In this document: piece after piece, positions 62,959 through 64,000 of the stretch | Numbering within the stretch: the first letter of the stretch is position 1 | How the letters are laid out: each line of letters starts with the position of its first letter | Assembly: GCA_963851385.1 (NCBI GenBank) | Contig: CAWKPE010000031.1 | Location: forward strand, 62,001 to 126,000 | DNA: 64,000 nucleotides | Source of the DNA: CAWEFA01 sp963851385 | Lineage (GTDB): Bacteria; Bacteroidota; Bacteroidia; Bacteroidales; DTGW01 | Direction of reading: 5' to 3' | The notes under the pieces: generated by a model | Databases searched by the model: none | The model's input: only the letters and a program-made list of their open reading frames with translations | Told to the model about the DNA's origin: nothing | Made by a program: the position numbers and the translations under genes

Positions 62959-64000
62959 TTAGTTTGCAGGTTTATATTTCTCTATAAGCTTTTGTATGTC
63001 CAATAGTTTTATTGGTTTAGCTATATAATCATCAAAACCTTCTTTAATAACTTTATCTTTATCGGAAGAATGTGCATAGGCAGTTTGGGCAATGATTTGT
63101 AATTGTGGCTTCCACAGTTTTATTTGCTTGGCAGCATTAAAACCATCTAACAATGGCATTTTTATATCCATTAGTACCAGATTTATTTTTGAATTTGAAC
63201 GGCATATTTCTATTGCTTCCTGGCCGTTATGTGCATGTATAACATTATTTTTTTCATCTGTAAAAACTTCTTTAAGGAATAAAAAATTAGTTTCTTCATC
63301 TTCAGCGATTAAAATTGTAAAGTCAACAACTTTATTAGCTATTAATGACTCCTCCTTTTTTGCACTTTCAATTAGCGGTTTCTCAATTAATATTTGTTGT
63401 TCTATTGTAAAATAAAAATTACTGCCTTTTCCAAATTCAGATTCAAGCCATATTTTGCCACCCAGCAGTTCAACCAGGTATTTAGAAATTGCCAAACCCA
63501 GACCATTACCACCATAGTTCCTTACAGTTGTTACTTCAACTTGTCGAAATCGTTCAAATATTTTATCATGATATTCTGGAGAAATACCAATACCGGTATC
63601 TTCAACGCAAAATTTTACACAATCATTTATTATTTGAAAGCTAATTTTTACATATCCGGTATTTGTAAACTTAATAGCATTACTTATTAAATTATTAAGA
63701 ATTTGCCAAAGCTTAGAATAGTCAGTATTAACAATAATACTTTTATCATCAAGTTGATTCCCGGTTAGTATTTTAATGCGTTTTTCTTTTGCTTTAGGTT
63801 CGAAAAACATAACTAACTGGTTTATCAGTAAGTCTAGGTCAACAGGTTCTATTATTAACTCTACTTGTCCGGTTTCTAACTTTGAAATATCAAGAATATC
63901 ATTTACTATATTCATTAACCTGTTCGAACATTCGTTAATAATACTAATATATCTAATCCGTTTTTCGTCAGATAACTCATCTTTTCTAAGTAATTGAGAA
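62959..64000 (-). CDS. hybrid sensor histidine kinase (5' end beyond right edge)
   Basis: 347 codons are open from the window edge. The frame enters with the end of the HisKA dimerisation domain (SQLLRKDELSDEKRIRYIS). The phosphorylated His would be just outside the window. Then comes the ATPase domain with the N box (LISNAIKFTNTGYV), the G1 box (VEDTGIGISPEY) and the G2 box (GGNGLGLAISKYLVELLGG). A C-terminal receiver (ILIAEDEETNFLF, phospho-Asp in LVLMDIKMPLLDG, Lys in YIAKPIK) ends the protein. It phosphorylates itself and relays phosphate to its own receiver. The sensor part is unseen. Confidence 0.92.
   Translation of the reverse strand, partial: SQLLRKDELSDEKRIRYISIINECSNRLMNIVNDILDISKLETGQVELIIEPVDLDLLINQLVMFFEPKAKEKRIKILTGNQLDDKSIIVNTDYSKLWQILNNLISNAIKFTNTGYVKISFQIINDCVKFCVEDTGIGISPEYHDKIFERFRQVEVTTVRNYGGNGLGLAISKYLVELLGGKIWLESEFGKGSNFYFTIEQQILIEKPLIESAKKEESLIANKVVDFTILIAEDEETNFLFLKEVFTDEKNNVIHAHNGQEAIEICRSNSKINLVLMDIKMPLLDGFNAAKQIKLWKPQLQIIAQTAYAHSSDKDKVIKEGFDDYIAKPIKLLDIQKLIEKYKPAN

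Overview
The window is AT-rich DNA from a member of the Bacteroidota. Supporting signs are promoters of the Bacteroidota type (TTTG, about 19-22 bases, then TAnnTTTG), a b558-type succinate dehydrogenase/fumarate reductase, a type III glutamine synthetase, and families centred on this phylum (DUF4294, DUF3109, SiaC/DUF1987, DUF6600). The order or genus cannot be read from the sequence. Nearly everything is chromosomal housekeeping. I see no phage, insertion sequence, CRISPR array, plasmid function or secondary-metabolite cluster.

Layout. 1-5.6 kb: the 5' part of a secreted CBM9-like protein, mntP, a serine hydrolase, an OmpA-type lipoprotein, dxs. 5.6-9.5 kb: sdhC-sdhA-sdhB with a four-helix-bundle (S23-like) gene inserted between sdhA and sdhB. 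9.6-17.5 kb: an M24 aminopeptidase, tRNA-Ser(CGA), an ECF sigma factor with a membrane TPR protein, gcvP, a metallo-hydrolase and pcm. 17.6-20 kb: an oxidoreductase-like protein and a broken undecaprenyl-phosphate sugar transferase. 20-28.8 kb: thpR, DUF4294, two CDGSH proteins, sucC, an rRNA/tRNA methyltransferase, a broken TPR lipoprotein, SiaC with two response regulators, DUF3109. 29.6-33.4 kb: two unrelated glutamine synthetases in tandem (GSI, GSIII). 33.5-46 kb: Fe-S biogenesis in two blocks, sufE-sufT-queG and sufB-[S23-like gene]-sufC-sufD-sufS, separated by two LtaS-like membrane sulfatases and a glycosyltransferase. 46-54 kb: thiL, a 2-hydroxyacid dehydrogenase, a beta-barrel protein, a lipoprotein, priA, an HldE-type kinase and tRNA-Pro(CGG). 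54-64 kb: a GPH-type sugar symporter, DUF6600, a GH26 mannanase, an acyltransferase, an S9 peptidase, a nucleoside deaminase, a PHP phosphatase and a hybrid histidine kinase running off the right edge.

The most interesting signal is a repeated architecture. Two core operons (sdh and suf) each carry one S23-like four-helix-bundle ORF between otherwise adjacent genes, and each ORF is bracketed by short-period degenerate tandem repeats in opposite orientation (period 7 in sdh, period 10 in suf). The transcript could therefore fold the whole ORF out on a stem, much like the S23-bearing intervening sequences of 23S rRNA. ORF-less relatives of the repeats lie beside both tRNA genes. A second good signal is a perfect 19-bp palindrome over the predicted start of suf transcription.

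Caveat: at least seven conserved genes (pcm, the sugar transferase, the TPR lipoprotein, a NarL-type regulator, glnN, priA, the PHP gene) carry one or more single-base frameshifts. Because priA and glnN are normally indispensable or highly conserved, I read most of these as sequence or assembly errors rather than decay.
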